From Sphingomonas sp. AX6 (GTDB taxonomy: Bacteria > Pseudomonadota > Alphaproteobacteria > Sphingomonadales > Sphingomonadaceae), in the NCBI RefSeq assembly GCF_902506605.1, contig NZ_LR733979.1:1-64000 (forward strand): a stretch of DNA of 64,000 bases. The letters run 5' to 3'. How positions within the stretch are numbered: the first letter of the stretch is position 1; each line of letters starts with the position of its first letter. This document shows, piece after piece, positions 51,075-59,111 of this stretch. The position numbers and the translations under genes are program-made. The notes under the pieces are model-generated. The model did no database searches. It saw only the letters and a program-made list of their open reading frames with translations, and was not told where the DNA came from.

Positions 51075-52607
51075 ATGATCAAGCACGCTCTTACCGTCAA
51101 ACGCGCCGACGATTTCGCGGCCTGGTATCAACAGGTTATTTCAGAGGCCGATCTGGCCGAGGAATCGGGCGTGCGCGGATGCATGGTGATCCGGCCTTGG
51201 GGTTACGGCATCTGGGAACGCATCCAGCGGTTGCTCGACGACCGGATCAAGGCGACGGGGCATGAGAATTGCTATTTTCCGCTGTTCATCCCGCTTTCCT
51301 ATTTCGAAAAGGAAGCCGAGCATGTCGACGGGTTTGCCAAGGAAATGGCGGTCGTCACGCATCACCGGCTAATCCAGAAGGATGGCAAGCTGGTGCCCGA
51401 TCCCGCCGCCAAGCTGGAAGAGCCTTTGGTCGTGCGGCCGACGTCGGAAACCGTCATCGGCGCGGCGTTTTCGCGCTGGATCAATTCGTGGCGCGACCTG
51501 CCCGTGCTCATCAACCAATGGGCCAATGTCGTGCGCTGGGAAATGCGGACGCGGATGTTCCTGCGGACGAGCGAATTCCTGTGGCAGGAAGGCCATACTG
51601 CGCACGCCAGCGAGGCGGAGGCGCGCGAAGAGACGCTGAAGATGCTGGAAGTCTATCGCAGCTTTTCGGAAGAGTGCCTGGGCGTCCCCGTCGTCGCGGG
51701 CGAAAAGCCCGAGCATGAGCGGTTTCCGGGCGCGGTCGCGACCTATTCGATCGAGGCGATGATGCAGGACGGCAAGGCACTGCAAGCCGGTACGTCGCAT
51801 TTCCTGGGCACGACCTTTTCGTCGGCGCAGAATATCCGGTTCCAGAACAAGGACGGCCAGCTCGAACTCGCGCAGACGACAAGCTGGGGCGTCTCCACCC
51901 GGATGATCGGCGGGGTCATCATGGTGCATGGCGACGATGACGGCTTGCGCGTGCCGCCGCGGATCGCGCCGTGGCAAGTGGTGATCGTGCCGATGCTGCG
52001 CGACGTGCCCGAGGATGCGGCGCTGATCGCCTATTGCAACGAACTCCACGCGCAGATCGCGCGCACGTCAGCGCTGGGCGAACCGGTGCGCGTGCTGCTC
52101 GACCGTCGCCCGGCCAAGGCCGCGACCAAGCGCTGGGGCTGGGTCAAAAAGGGTGCACCGGTTATCGTCGAGGTCGGGGGACGCGACATGGCGGGCGGTC
52201 AGGTCACGGTCATCCGCCGCGACCGGCTGTACCGCGAGGACGGGAAGCTCGACAGCGTCGGACAGGGGCGTGATGATTTCGTCGGCGGCGTCGGCGCGCT
52301 GCTCGATGAAATTCAGGGCGTACTCCACGCCGACGCCAAGGCGCGACTGGACGCCGGGATCACGCGCGGCGTAACCGAATTCGATTCGTTGAAGACGCAT
52401 TTTGAGAGTGGCGGGAAGTATCCGGGCTGGGTCGAGGTGCAATGGGCCAAGCCGAGCGGCGATGCGCTGGACAAGGTGGTCGCGCGGTTGAAGGAACTGA
52501 AGCTGACGGTGCGCAACGTACCCGGCGATGCGGCGGCGGTGGATGGCGCGTGCATCTTTACCGGCGAACCCGCGGTCGAGCGGATATTGGTCGCGCGGGC
52601 CTATTAA
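51075..52607 (+). CDS. proS: Proline--tRNA ligase, archaeal/eukaryotic-like type
   Basis: Class II synthetase charging tRNA-Pro, 510 aa. It is the ProS type without the inserted editing domain: the N-terminus MIKHALTVKRADDFAAWYQQVI, VRGCMVIRPWGYGIWERIQ, motif 2 RWEMRTRMFLRTSEFLWQEGHTAH, LQAGTSHFLGTTFSSAQNI, and motif 3 VHGDDDGLRVPPRIAPWQVVIVP. The C-terminal domain ends in CIFTGEPAVERILVARAY with the terminal Tyr typical of this type. The start at 51075 replaces a longer open frame from 50985. This window also carries a tRNA-Pro(GGG) gene, but far from proS. Confidence 0.97.
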   Translation: MIKHALTVKRADDFAAWYQQVISEADLAEESGVRGCMVIRPWGYGIWERIQRLLDDRIKATGHENCYFPLFIPLSYFEKEAEHVDGFAKEMAVVTHHRLIQKDGKLVPDPAAKLEEPLVVRPTSETVIGAAFSRWINSWRDLPVLINQWANVVRWEMRTRMFLRTSEFLWQEGHTAHASEAEAREETLKMLEVYRSFSEECLGVPVVAGEKPEHERFPGAVATYSIEAMMQDGKALQAGTSHFLGTTFSSAQNIRFQNKDGQLELAQTTSWGVSTRMIGGVIMVHGDDDGLRVPPRIAPWQVVIVPMLRDVPEDAALIAYCNELHAQIARTSALGEPVRVLLDRRPAKAATKRWGWVKKGAPVIVEVGGRDMAGGQVTVIRRDRLYREDGKLDSVGQGRDDFVGGVGALLDEIQGVLHADAKARLDAGITRGVTEFDSLKTHFESGGKYPGWVEVQWAKPSGDALDKVVARLKELKLTVRNVPGDAAAVDGACIFTGEPAVERILVARAY

Positions 52608-52698
52608 AACTCCTCCCTCGATGGGGAGGAATTCAGCGGCATTTGAACTCCACCCTCATTCATGCGTATCTTCTCTGATCCAAACCGGGAGAGATATC

Positions 52699-53043
52699 AT
52701 GCGCCGCATCGCCCTGTTCGCCGCCGCCGTCGCGATTTCCGCGCCCGCGCTCGCGCACCATGGCTGGTCGTCCTATGATGAGACCAAACCGATTACGCTG
52801 ACCGGGTCGTTGACGTCGGTGACCTGGGGCAACCCACACGGCACCGCGACCACGCGCTGGCAAGGCAAGCAATGGGACGTGATTCTGGCGCCTGTAAGCC
52901 GGATGACCGCGCGCGGGCTGACCGAGGCCGAGATCGCGCCGGGTCAACGGATTGCCATTACCGGCTATGCGCGGCGCGACGGTGCAGCGGAAATGCGGAT
53001 CGAACGGGTAATGGTCGGCGACAAGACGGTCGAGTTGCGCTGA
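52699..53043 (+). CDS. DUF6152 family periplasmic protein
   Basis: A 114-aa exported protein with signal peptide MRRIALFAAAVAISAPALA, cleaved before HHGWSSYDETKPITLTGSL. The conserved start HHGWSxYD and the VTWGNPHGTA segment are typical of DUF6152 proteins, small beta-rich periplasmic proteins of unknown role. The ribosome site GGGAGAG lies upstream. It is followed seven bases later by a membrane protein gene of the DUF6644 type, a pairing seen in other sphingomonads. The His pair at the mature N-terminus could bind metal, which is speculation. Confidence 0.82.
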   Translation: MRRIALFAAAVAISAPALAHHGWSSYDETKPITLTGSLTSVTWGNPHGTATTRWQGKQWDVILAPVSRMTARGLTEAEIAPGQRIAITGYARRDGAAEMRIERVMVGDKTVELR

Positions 53044-53050
53044 CGCTTTC

Positions 53051-53536
53051 GTGGACGGTTTGATCCTTTCGATTGCCGAGTGGCTCGATGCGGTTGGTAT
53101 CGGGCCATGGGCGCGCGAAGGGGCGCTGACCTATCCGATCGCCAACACGTTGCACCTGTTGGGCCTGGTCATGCTGGTCGGCGGGATCGGCGTGGTGGAC
53201 CTGCGCGTGCTGGGGCTGTGGAAGCGATTGCCGCTGGAGGCGCTGTCGCGCGCGCTGACGCCGGTTGCGGTGGTGGGCTTCGGCATCATGGTGCCAACTG
53301 GGGTGGTGCTGTTCGCGGCCGATGGCCCGGCGCTAGCGATGTCCGACGTTTTCGAACGCAAGCTGGTGCTAATCGTCATCGCGCTGGCCAATGCCGCCGC
53401 ATTCCGCGCGTTGTTCGACAAGCGGCTGGGCTATTGGGCCGGGGTTGCGCCGCCTGCCGCGCGGATCATGGCGGCGCTGTCGCTTTTGCTGTGGCTGACG
53501 ATCGGCACGCTGGGCCGCTTCATCGCGTATATTTAG
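53051..53536 (+). CDS. DUF6644 family membrane protein
   Basis: A 161-aa integral membrane protein with four hydrophobic helices, starting with GTG at 53051, seven bases after the DUF6152 stop. The first hydrophobic segment contains YPIANTLHLLGLVMLVGGIGVVDLRVLGL, where the His and Asp are conserved in such proteins; others are LTPVAVVGFGIMVPTGVVLFA, LVLIVIALANAAAFRALF and IMAALSLLLWLTIGTLGRFIAYI. The His in helix two suggests a possible heme or metal ligand, as in some cytochrome-like membrane proteins, but nothing proves it. It is coexpressed with the DUF6152 gene by position. Confidence 0.8.
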   Translation: MDGLILSIAEWLDAVGIGPWAREGALTYPIANTLHLLGLVMLVGGIGVVDLRVLGLWKRLPLEALSRALTPVAVVGFGIMVPTGVVLFAADGPALAMSDVFERKLVLIVIALANAAAFRALFDKRLGYWAGVAPPAARIMAALSLLLWLTIGTLGRFIAYI

Positions 53537-53576
53537 AAGGGCTGCGCGCCGGGGTACGACGCGCGGCCCTCCCTGA

Positions 53577-54641
53577 TTACGCGGCCTTCAGCGAGTCCAT
53601 GTCGATGACGAAGCGATATTTGACGTCGCTTTTCACCATCCGGTCCCAGGCGGTATTGATCTGATCGATGGCGATCGGCTCGATGTCCGACACGATGCCG
53701 TGCGCCTTGCAGAAATCGAGCATTTCCTGCGTCTCGCGGATGCCGCCGATCAGCGACCCCGCCAGACTGCGGCGTTTGAACACCAGATTGGCGACCTCGA
53801 CCGGATCGTGCGGTGAATCGGGGACACCGACCAGTACCATCGTCCCGTCGCGCTTGAGCAGGTTGAGATAGAGGTTGAGGTCGTGCGGTGCCGCGACCGT
53901 GTTGAGGATGAAGTCGAAGCTGCCGGCGTGACCAGCCATCGCAGCGTCGTCCTTCGACACGATCAGGTCGGTCGCACCCAGTCGTTTCGCATCGTCACGC
54001 TTGCCGGGTGAGGTCGAGAAGACATGAACCTCGGCGCCCATCGCCGCCGCGATCTTGACGCCCATATGGCCGAGCCCGCCCAGTCCGACGACGCCGACTT
54101 TCTGGCCGGGGCCGACCTTCCAGTGCTTCAGGGGCGAATAGGTGGTGATGCCTGCGCACAGCAGCGGCGCGACCGCAGCGAGATCGGCTTCGTCATGGGT
54201 GATGCGCAGCACGAAGTCCTGCTTCACGACTATATGGTCCGCATAGCCGCCATAGGTATGGCCGCCCATCACGGGATCGGGACCGTTATAGGTGCCGACG
54301 AAGCCCGATCCTTCGCAATATTGTTCTTCGCCCTCGTTGCACGAAGGGCAGGTGCCGCAGCTGTCGACCATGCAGCCGACGCCGACGATATCGCCGACCG
54401 CGAAATTGGTGACGTCGCCGCCGACCGCGGTCACCCGCCCGACGATTTCGTGGCCCGGCACGCAGGGATAAAGAGTCCCGCCCCATTCGCTGCGCGCGGT
54501 GTGCACATCCGAATGACAGACTCCACAATGGAGGATGTCGATGGCGACGTCGTCGGCCTGAGGGTCACGGCGTTCGAAGGAAAAGGGCGCGAGCGCGGTA
54601 TCAGCGCTCTGCGCGGCATAGGCGCGAGCCGGGGTGGGCAT
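53577..54641 (-). CDS. Zinc-dependent NAD(P) alcohol dehydrogenase (YahK/CAD type)
   Basis: Medium-chain dehydrogenase of 354 aa. The catalytic zinc site is DILHCGVCHSDVHTARSEWG with PGHEIVGRVTAVG, and the structural zinc motif is VDSCGTCPSCNEGEEQYC. The cofactor fold has VGVVGLGGLGHMGVKIAAAMGAEV near residue 175. The arrangement GTYNGPDPVMGGHTYGGYADHIVV is characteristic of the YahK/cinnamyl-alcohol-dehydrogenase-like group, which reduces a broad range of aldehydes with NADPH. The start at 54641 follows GGAGGAG six bases upstream. It stands alone between DUF6644 and glpD. Confidence 0.92.
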   Translation of the reverse strand: MPTPARAYAAQSADTALAPFSFERRDPQADDVAIDILHCGVCHSDVHTARSEWGGTLYPCVPGHEIVGRVTAVGGDVTNFAVGDIVGVGCMVDSCGTCPSCNEGEEQYCEGSGFVGTYNGPDPVMGGHTYGGYADHIVVKQDFVLRITHDEADLAAVAPLLCAGITTYSPLKHWKVGPGQKVGVVGLGGLGHMGVKIAAAMGAEVHVFSTSPGKRDDAKRLGATDLIVSKDDAAMAGHAGSFDFILNTVAAPHDLNLYLNLLKRDGTMVLVGVPDSPHDPVEVANLVFKRRSLAGSLIGGIRETQEMLDFCKAHGIVSDIEPIAIDQINTAWDRMVKSDVKYRFVIDMDSLKAA

Positions 54642-54755
54642 GAAAAGCTCCTCCATGACGATGATTGATTTGATTGAGTCCGCAATTTGGGTTTGCGGCG
54701 ACGCAACATCAACCGGGCGTGGCGAAAATCGGCGGGACACAGCGCCTCTGATTCT

Positions 54756-56216
54756 TCAGGCCTGTGTCGGCTCCGCCAATAAGGCATTGATCCGCTCGCG
54801 TGCCGCGTCATCCACCGCCATGCCCAGCTTGGATCGCCGCCACAGAACATCATCCACGGTTCGCGCCCATTCGCGGTCCCGCATCCAGCGCAACTCGATC
54901 TCGGTCAGCCCGCCGCCCAGGTCCGTGCCCATCCCGGCAACGTTCGACACGCGGTCGAGCATGTCGAACAACTGCGTGCCGTAGGCGTGCGCCATCCGCT
55001 CCGCGCGCATCGCCCCCAGAAAGGGATAGCGGTCGCGAATGCGGGAGAGCAGGCTTTCGAAATCGGTCGCGTCGCCGCCGGGTAGCGGGCGGTTGCGGCT
55101 GCTGTCGGATAGGGGCAACCCCAAAACCTCGGCCAGCCGCCGCAGTGCATCTTCTCCCAGTGCGCGGGCGGTGGTGATCTTGCCGCCATAAACGGTCAGG
55201 ACCGGCGCGCCGTCATCGTCGATGACCAGGCTGTAGTCGCGCGTCACCGTGCGCGCCTCGTCCGCGCCGTCATCGACCAGCGCACGCACGCCCGACCAGA
55301 CATGGCGCACGTCGCTGCGTGCGACCTGCGTGAAGAAGGCGCGATTGGAAGCGGCGATCAGATAGGCGATTTCGTCCTCGCCGATGACCGCCTGTTCGGG
55401 GGTGTCGACCGGCACGTCGGTGGTGCCGATCGCGGTGTATCGATGGAGCCACGGGACGGCAAAGACGATGCGCCGGTCGGGCTGCTGAAGGATATAGGCG
55501 TGCTCGCCATCGTACAGCCGATCGACGACGATGTGACTGCCCTTGACCAGGCGTAGCCCCGGCCCAGGCTCGGCATCGAGCAGGGTCGCGACCCGTGGCA
55601 CCCAGGGGCCGGCGGCATTGACGAGCGCGCGTGCCTCCACGCTACGCCCGTCGGAAAGCGTCGCGCGCCAGCCTTTGAGCGTGCGGGTGGCGGAGGTCAG
55701 CGCCGTCCGGGTGGCGATCTGTGCACCCATCTGGGCGGCATCGACCGCCATGGCGAGCGTCAGGCGGGCGTCGTCGACCCAGGCATCGGCATAGACGAAG
55801 CCCCGCTTTTCGCCCCGCAGTGGCGCGCGGTAGAGCGCATCGCCATCGCGCAAGCCGCGCGATTTCGGCAGCGACGACCGCCCGCCGAGCAGGTCGTAAA
55901 GGAACAGCCCGGCGCGGACCATCCACCACGGGCGCACCGCATTGTCGTGGGGCAGTACGAATTTCATCGGGCGGATCAGATGCGGCGCGGCGCGCATCAG
56001 CCGCTCGCGTTCGTGCAGCGCCTCATGCACCAGCCGGAATTCGTAGCTTTCGAGATACCGCAGCCCGCCATGGATGAGCTTGGTCGAGGCGGACGAGGTG
56101 TGGCTGGCGAGATCGTCCTTTTCGACGAGCAGCACCGACAGCCCGTTCAACGCCGCCTCGCGCGCGATCGCGCAGCCGTTGATCCCGCCGCCGATGATCA
56201 GGATGTCGTACGTCAC
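54756..56216 (-). CDS. glpD: Glycerol-3-phosphate dehydrogenase (aerobic, GlpD)
   Basis: Membrane-associated flavoenzyme oxidising sn-glycerol-3-phosphate to dihydroxyacetone phosphate and passing electrons to quinone. The 486-aa protein begins with the FAD motif ILIIGGGINGCAIAREAALNGLSVLLVEKDD and the GlpD signature STKLIHGGLRYLESYEFRLVHEAL, with VNAAGPWVPRVATL and RIVFAVPWLHRYTAIGTTDVP further on. The start is a GTG at 56216 with AAGG eight bases upstream. The glycerol kinase, facilitator and repressor genes of a typical glp regulon are not in the window. A family A repeat lies between it and rnr. Confidence 0.96.
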   Translation of the reverse strand: MTYDILIIGGGINGCAIAREAALNGLSVLLVEKDDLASHTSSASTKLIHGGLRYLESYEFRLVHEALHERERLMRAAPHLIRPMKFVLPHDNAVRPWWMVRAGLFLYDLLGGRSSLPKSRGLRDGDALYRAPLRGEKRGFVYADAWVDDARLTLAMAVDAAQMGAQIATRTALTSATRTLKGWRATLSDGRSVEARALVNAAGPWVPRVATLLDAEPGPGLRLVKGSHIVVDRLYDGEHAYILQQPDRRIVFAVPWLHRYTAIGTTDVPVDTPEQAVIGEDEIAYLIAASNRAFFTQVARSDVRHVWSGVRALVDDGADEARTVTRDYSLVIDDDGAPVLTVYGGKITTARALGEDALRRLAEVLGLPLSDSSRNRPLPGGDATDFESLLSRIRDRYPFLGAMRAERMAHAYGTQLFDMLDRVSNVAGMGTDLGGGLTEIELRWMRDREWARTVDDVLWRRSKLGMAVDDAARERINALLAEPTQA

Positions 56217-56247
56217 CGGGTATGCCTTATCGAGTTACTTGCCACTC

Positions 56248-56355
56248 CGTCACCCCGGACTTGTTCCGGGGTCCACCAAGCCGATTGCGTGAACGCACGA
56301 CTCTGTACCGCTTCGCTTGCCGACCGGTGGACCCCGGAACAAGTCCGGGGTGACG
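56248..56355. repeat. REPIN-like paired palindrome, family A copy 4
   Basis: CGTCACCCCGGACTTGTTCC facing GGAACAAGTCCGGGGTGACG, 108 bases, in the divergent glpD-rnr gap. The two arms match nearly perfectly. Confidence 0.87.
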
Positions 56356-56406
56356 CGTGGGAGTGGCTGGTGGAAGCTGCCGGGACCGCTTACATTCCCC
56401 ACCGAT

Positions 56407-58725
56407 ATGGCAAAGAAACCAAAACCCGCCGGGCTTCCAACCCGCCAGCAGATCCTCGATTTCATCGAAACCACCGATACCCCCGCGGGCAAGCGGGAGA
56501 TCGCGCGCGCTTTTGGGCTAACCGCGCAGGACAAGATCGCACTTAAAGCGCTGCTCAAGGACATGGCGGACGAGGGGCTGATCGATTCTGCTCCCGGCCG
56601 CGCGTTTCACAAGATGGGGGGATTGCCGAAGGTGACGGTGCTGCGGATCGTCGATGCCGACGACAGCGGCACGATATGGGCCGTGCCTGAGCGCTGGGAA
56701 GCGGAGGGCGTGCCCGAACCGCGCCTGCGGGTCCGTGAGCGGTCGAAGAAATCGGCGCTGGGTGTCGGCGATCGCATTTTGGCGCGGACCGAAGAGGCCG
56801 GGAACGGCTGGATCGCGCACCCGATGAAGAAGCTGGAGCGCGGCGAGGCGCTGATGCTGGGGGTCCTGCACGAGGAAGGCGGCAAATTCTGGCTGCAGGG
56901 GATCGAGAAGAAGGAGCGGCGGGATTTTCCCGTCTCCGATACCGGCGGCGCGTCGGTCGGCGATCTGGTGCTGGCGGAAAAGGCCGGGCGCCCGCCGCGC
57001 ATGACCGCGCGGGTGACGCAGCGGTTGGGCGATCCGTTCGAGGCGCGCAGTTTTTCGCTGATCGCGATCCACAAACATTCGATCCCGAACGTGTTTTCGG
57101 ATGAGTTGATCGAGGAAGCGGGACGGGTAGCGAAACAGCCGCTGGGCGAGCGCGAAGACCTGCGTCATCTCCCCATCGTCGCGATCGACCCCGCGGATGC
57201 GCGCGACCATGACGATGCGGTGTGGGCTGCGCCCGATGACGATCCGTCCAACCCCGGCGGATGGCGTGCGATCGTCGCGATCGCAGACGTGTCCTTTTAC
57301 GTGCGCCCCGGATCGCTGCTCGACAAGGAAGCGCGGCGGCGCGGTAATTCGGTTTATTTCCCCGATCGCGTCGTGCCGATGCTGCCCGAAATCCTGTCGG
57401 CGGATGTGTGTTCGCTTAAGGAAGGACAGGATCGCGCGGCGATGGCGTGCCATTTTCGCGTGTCGAAGGACGGGAAGCTGTCCGACTGGCGGTTCACGCG
57501 GGCAGTGATCCGGGTGGCGGCGAACATCGCCTATGAGGATGCGCAAGCCGCGATCGATGCACACCAAGCAAAAATAAAGTCCGTTCGTATCGAGCGAAGT
57601 CGAGATACGCAGCCCGACGCGCAACGTGTCTCGACTTCGCTCGAAACAAACGGAGATTTGGTTGAGGCGGCCCTTCTTCCCCTCTGGAACTGCTGGGCGG
57701 CGCTGTCGAAGGCACGCGATGCGCGCGAGCCGCTCGACCTCGACCTGCCTGAACGCCGGATCGTGCTGGACGAGAAGGGCCGCATCCTGTCGGTGGCGCC
57801 GCGCGAGCGGTTGGACGCGCACCGGCTGATCGAGGATTACATGATCGCCGCCAACGTCTGCGCGGCCAAGGCGCTGGAGGCGAAGAAGGCCCCCGTCATG
57901 TACCGCATCCACGAACCGCCGAGCCGCGAGAAGCTGGTGGCGCTGAAGGACTATCTGGAGACGTTCGACGTGCCGTTCGCACTAGGTCAGGTGGTGCGCC
58001 CGGCAACGTTCAACCATGTGTTGAAGCGCATTGGTGACAGCGATTTCAAACCACAGGTGATGGAACAGGTGCTGCGGACGCAGACCCAGGCCTATTACGG
58101 ACCCGCCAATCACGGCCATTTCGGGCTGGCGCTGGGCAGTTACGCGCATTTCACCTCGCCCATTCGCCGCTATGCCGATCTGGTCGTGCATCGTTCGCTG
58201 GTCAGTGCTTACCGGTTGGGAGAGGGCGGGCTGTCGGCGGACGACGCCGAGAATATGGAGCGGGTGGGGGAGGTGATCTCCACCCTCGAACGCCGGGCGA
58301 TGGAGGCTGAGCGCGAGACGGTCGATCGCTATGTCGCGGCCTATCTGTCCGAACATGTCGGACAGGTGATGGAAGCGCGGATCACCGGGGTCGCCAGTTT
58401 CGGTTTCTTCGCGACGGTCGACGGGGTAGGCGGCGACGGGCTGGTCCCCGCGCGCGACCTGGGCACCGAATATTTCCGCTATGACGAGAAATCGCAGGCG
58501 CTGGTGGGTGACGACAGCGGCGACCGCTTCGTCAGCGGACAGCATCTGCAATTGCGGCTGGTCGAGGCCAATCCGGTATCGGGCGCGCTGCGGTTCGAAC
58601 TGCCCGACGGTAAAGGTTCGGCTGGCGGCGGGCGTGATGACCGGCGGCGCGGCGGGCCAAAGCGCGTCATCAAACATCGCGGGCGGCCCGCGAACATCAA
58701 GCATCAGGGCAAGCGACGGAAATGA
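56407..58725 (+). CDS. rnr: Ribonuclease R with an in-frame palindromic-repeat insertion
   Basis: Processive 3'-5' exoribonuclease degrading structured RNA. The 772-aa protein has an N-terminal helix-turn-helix (LPTRQQILDFIETTDTPAGKREIARAFGL), cold-shock domains, the catalytic RNB domain beginning VAIDPADARDHDDAVWAAP near residue 257 (Asp cluster), SYAHFTSPIRRYADLVVHRSL near 578, a C-terminal S1 domain (about 652-728) and a basic tail. In the RNB domain, residues about 392-416 (VRIERSRDTQPDAQ then RVSTSLETNG) are encoded by a family B palindromic element inserted without breaking the frame, between QAAIDAHQAK and DLVEAALLPLWNCW. The start at 56407 gives MAKKPKPAGLPTR. The insert probably forms an external loop. 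Confidence 0.95.
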   Translation: MAKKPKPAGLPTRQQILDFIETTDTPAGKREIARAFGLTAQDKIALKALLKDMADEGLIDSAPGRAFHKMGGLPKVTVLRIVDADDSGTIWAVPERWEAEGVPEPRLRVRERSKKSALGVGDRILARTEEAGNGWIAHPMKKLERGEALMLGVLHEEGGKFWLQGIEKKERRDFPVSDTGGASVGDLVLAEKAGRPPRMTARVTQRLGDPFEARSFSLIAIHKHSIPNVFSDELIEEAGRVAKQPLGEREDLRHLPIVAIDPADARDHDDAVWAAPDDDPSNPGGWRAIVAIADVSFYVRPGSLLDKEARRRGNSVYFPDRVVPMLPEILSADVCSLKEGQDRAAMACHFRVSKDGKLSDWRFTRAVIRVAANIAYEDAQAAIDAHQAKIKSVRIERSRDTQPDAQRVSTSLETNGDLVEAALLPLWNCWAALSKARDAREPLDLDLPERRIVLDEKGRILSVAPRERLDAHRLIEDYMIAANVCAAKALEAKKAPVMYRIHEPPSREKLVALKDYLETFDVPFALGQVVRPATFNHVLKRIGDSDFKPQVMEQVLRTQTQAYYGPANHGHFGLALGSYAHFTSPIRRYADLVVHRSLVSAYRLGEGGLSADDAENMERVGEVISTLERRAMEAERETVDRYVAAYLSEHVGQVMEARITGVASFGFFATVDGVGGDGLVPARDLGTEYFRYDEKSQALVGDDSGDRFVSGQHLQLRLVEANPVSGALRFELPDGKGSAGGGRDDRRRGGPKRVIKHRGRPANIKHQGKRRK
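57581..57653. repeat. REPIN-like paired palindrome, family B copy 4, inside rnr
   Basis: CCGTTCGTATCGAGCGAAGT facing ACTTCGCTCGAAACAAACGG, 73 bases, lying wholly within the rnr reading frame. The frame has no stop through the element. Confidence 0.92.
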
Positions 58726-59042
58726 AACCCGCCAATATTCCAGAGGCGATTACCGCGGCGGCATCGACCGCCAAATACCGGGTGCAGGCGCATTTCATGG
58801 CGCATCATGCGATTACGCCCAACGACGCGATCGAGTATCTCCCTCCCGGCCCGCGCGAGCGCAAGGAGTTCGATCGGCTTCGTCGCGCGGAGATCGTCCG
58901 CCAGTCGGTGCCCGCTTATTACTGGCTCGACATGACGCGGCTGGACGCCGAGGAGCGGCGGCAGGAACGCCGCAAAGGACCAATCGCGATCGTGGCGGCG
59001 ATCGTCCTCGCCGCGTTCGTACTGACGTTTTACGAGGGGTGA
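58722..59042 (+). CDS. Small protein with a C-terminal membrane helix
   Basis: A 106-aa protein overlapping the rnr stop (ATGA), so probably translated with RNase R. No family is recognised. The N-terminal 80 residues are soluble and charged (STAKYRVQAHFMAHHAIT, then PPGPRERKEFDRLRRAEIV); a single hydrophobic helix near the end (GPIAIVAAIVLAAFVLTFY, about residues 86-104) would anchor it in the membrane. Sphingomonads often have an unknown short gene here. A role linked to RNase R is suggested only by the coupling. Confidence 0.7.
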   Translation: MKPANIPEAITAAASTAKYRVQAHFMAHHAITPNDAIEYLPPGPRERKEFDRLRRAEIVRQSVPAYYWLDMTRLDAEERRQERRKGPIAIVAAIVLAAFVLTFYEG

Positions 59043-59068
59043 GGCTAGAAACCTGATCTCTCCCAAAT

Positions 59069-59102
59069 CCGTTCGTTCCTCGACGTCGCTCGAAACGAAC
59101 GG
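59069..59102. repeat. Collapsed family B repeat
   Basis: A 34-base remnant with the outer ends CCGTTCGTT and AACGAACGG and a CTCGACGTCGCTCG centre; it looks like a family B element that lost its interior. It lies between the small membrane protein and chrA genes. Confidence 0.65.
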
Positions 59103-59111
59103 GAAGGGTGG

